DNA of 7,246 nt from an uncultured Ignavibacteriota bacterium (GTDB lineage: Bacteria > Bacteroidota > Ignavibacteria > Tepidaquicellales > Tepidaquicellaceae), in NCBI GenBank assembly GCA_903901375.1, contig CAIUQV010000086.1, forward strand, positions 1 through 7,246, given 5' to 3'. Of the stretch, positions 6,605-7,246 are shown in pieces. How positions within the stretch are numbered: the first letter of the stretch is position 1; the number at the start of each line of letters is the position of its first letter. The notes beneath the pieces are model-generated. The model saw only the letters and a list, made by a program, of their open reading frames with translations. It did not search any database and had not been told where the DNA came from. The position numbers and the translations under genes were made by a program.

Positions 6605-7246
6605 TTAGTCTACATCAAGTAAATAATTAAACTCTTTTGCAAGTTCAGCAGTCAGAAGTTTTCTGTCATATATTTTAACCATTTCTTCATTCGCAGCAGG
6701 CATTGAATTTGATTCCCATAGCTTAAAATATTCATTGATGGTGTTTGCTATCAGTTCCGGATTTTCTTCACTCACAAACTTAATCGCATTATACTTCTCC
6801 AGAATCTTTTTGGTAACCCCTTCGGGTATACATGCAATTATGTTCTTTCTGCTGCCAATATACTCGCCAACCTTTCCTGGCATAGCTGCATCTTCATTCT
6901 CACCCCTGCTTATTAATAAGAACAAAACATCAGAAGCAAGTAAATACTTAACACATTCAAAATGATTAACGTATCCGGGTAAATTCAAACTCTCCAGAAT
7001 ATTTAAATTTTTGGCATAATTCATCAGTTCTTTTGTAAAAATACCAAGGAACAGAAATTCTACTCTGTTTCTTGCCTGTGGATTTATGTCAAAAAACTTT
7101 CTTATTGCATTAAAATAAAATTTCGGATTTCTTGTATAAAAGCTCCCGGAATAAGTAACTCTCATTTTATTTGTTAATGGGAGTTTCTTCGTTAATGCAA
7201 TTTCGAAATCTTCACTGTCATACCCGTGAGAAAAAATCTTTACGTC
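6605..7246 (-). CDS. Glycosyltransferase, GT4-like (GT-B fold), partial: C-terminal part only
   Basis: The frame is open from the right window edge to TAA 6607-6605, giving 213 residues of the C-terminal half; the N-terminal domain is outside. An ATG at 7165 is internal, because conserved sequence continues upstream of it (SHGYDSEDF, the linker seen before the second Rossmann domain of group 1 transferases). From the edge the fragment reads: linker HGYDSEDF (7-14), first strand of the donor domain TYSGSFY (31-37), VEFLFLG (62-68), LPGYVNHFECVKYLLASDV (89-107), and the donor-site segment PGKVGEYIGS (123-132) with a Lys and Glu typical of the family. It would transfer a sugar from a nucleotide-sugar at the cytoplasmic face of the membrane, probably for surface polysaccharide, lipopolysaccharide or a glycolipid. 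Donor and acceptor are unknown. It leads into purD with a 1-base gap. Confidence 0.88.
   Translation of the reverse strand, partial: DVKIFSHGYDSEDFEIALTKKLPLTNKMRVTYSGSFYTRNPKFYFNAIRKFFDINPQARNRVEFLFLGIFTKELMNYAKNLNILESLNLPGYVNHFECVKYLLASDVLFLLISRGENEDAAMPGKVGEYIGSRKNIIACIPEGVTKKILEKYNAIKFVSEENPELIANTINEYFKLWESNSMPAANEEMVKIYDRKLLTAELAKEFNYLLDVD

Noticed and set aside
4392..6965. Short plus-strand open frames at 4392-4628, 4866-5087, 6263-6445 and 6735-6965
   Set aside because: All are antisense to the epimerase, purD or glycosyltransferase genes, are under 80 codons, and have no motif.
7163..7165. ATG at 7165 as the start of a 186-residue glycosyltransferase
   Set aside because: The same frame stays open to the window edge and carries the HGYDSEDF linker expected upstream, so this ATG is internal to a longer gene.
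1..7246. Mobile elements, CRISPR arrays, defence or biosynthetic systems
   Set aside because: No transposase, integrase, spaced direct repeats, att-like duplication around the tRNA or defence-type protein is visible. All genes are on one strand and of similar composition.

Overview
The window is AT-rich bacterial DNA in which every supported gene lies on the minus strand, so transcription runs from right to left. The start codons lack a convincing Shine-Dalgarno sequence. That feature, the AT-rich spacers, and an acyl-CoA carboxylase and MeaB of the kind common in Bacteroidota and relatives suggest the Fibrobacterota-Chlorobiota-Bacteroidota (FCB) group, perhaps an Ignavibacteria-like or Bacteroidota-like organism. 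This placement is an inference from style and family resemblance, not a database match.

In transcription order, the right half (7246 to 3432) is a tightly packed unit of four genes: a GT4-like glycosyltransferase cut by the window edge, purD (phosphoribosylamine-glycine ligase), a nucleotide-sugar epimerase, and meaB (the G-protein chaperone of methylmalonyl-CoA mutase). The junctions are a 1-base gap, a 1-base overlap (TAATG) and a 4-base overlap (TTGA). Cotranscription and translational coupling are therefore likely, although the products belong to unrelated pathways: surface glycans, purine synthesis and propionate/methylmalonate metabolism.

After a 100-base spacer holding a clean dyad (TGACGC-N7-GCGTCA) comes a small unrecognised gene for an 81-residue Cys4 zinc-ribbon-like protein. 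A 188-base spacer follows, with a weak hairpin plus T-rich tract and a promoter-like AT-rich element. Next is tRNA-Leu(UAG), followed 14 bases later by clpX, the ATPase of the ClpXP protease. clpP is not on either side within the window.

The left end (1416 to 1) is the start and most of an acyl-CoA carboxylase carboxyltransferase (beta) subunit of the 3-methylcrotonyl-CoA carboxylase type. It is preceded by its own promoter-like sequence and runs off the left edge.

Most of the window is ordinary housekeeping content. No mobile element, CRISPR array, defence system or other plainly novel system is visible. The least explained items are the small Cys4 protein with the dyad upstream of it, the functionally mixed compact operon, and the tRNA-Leu/clpX arrangement. 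No stretch without a gene exceeds 300 bases.
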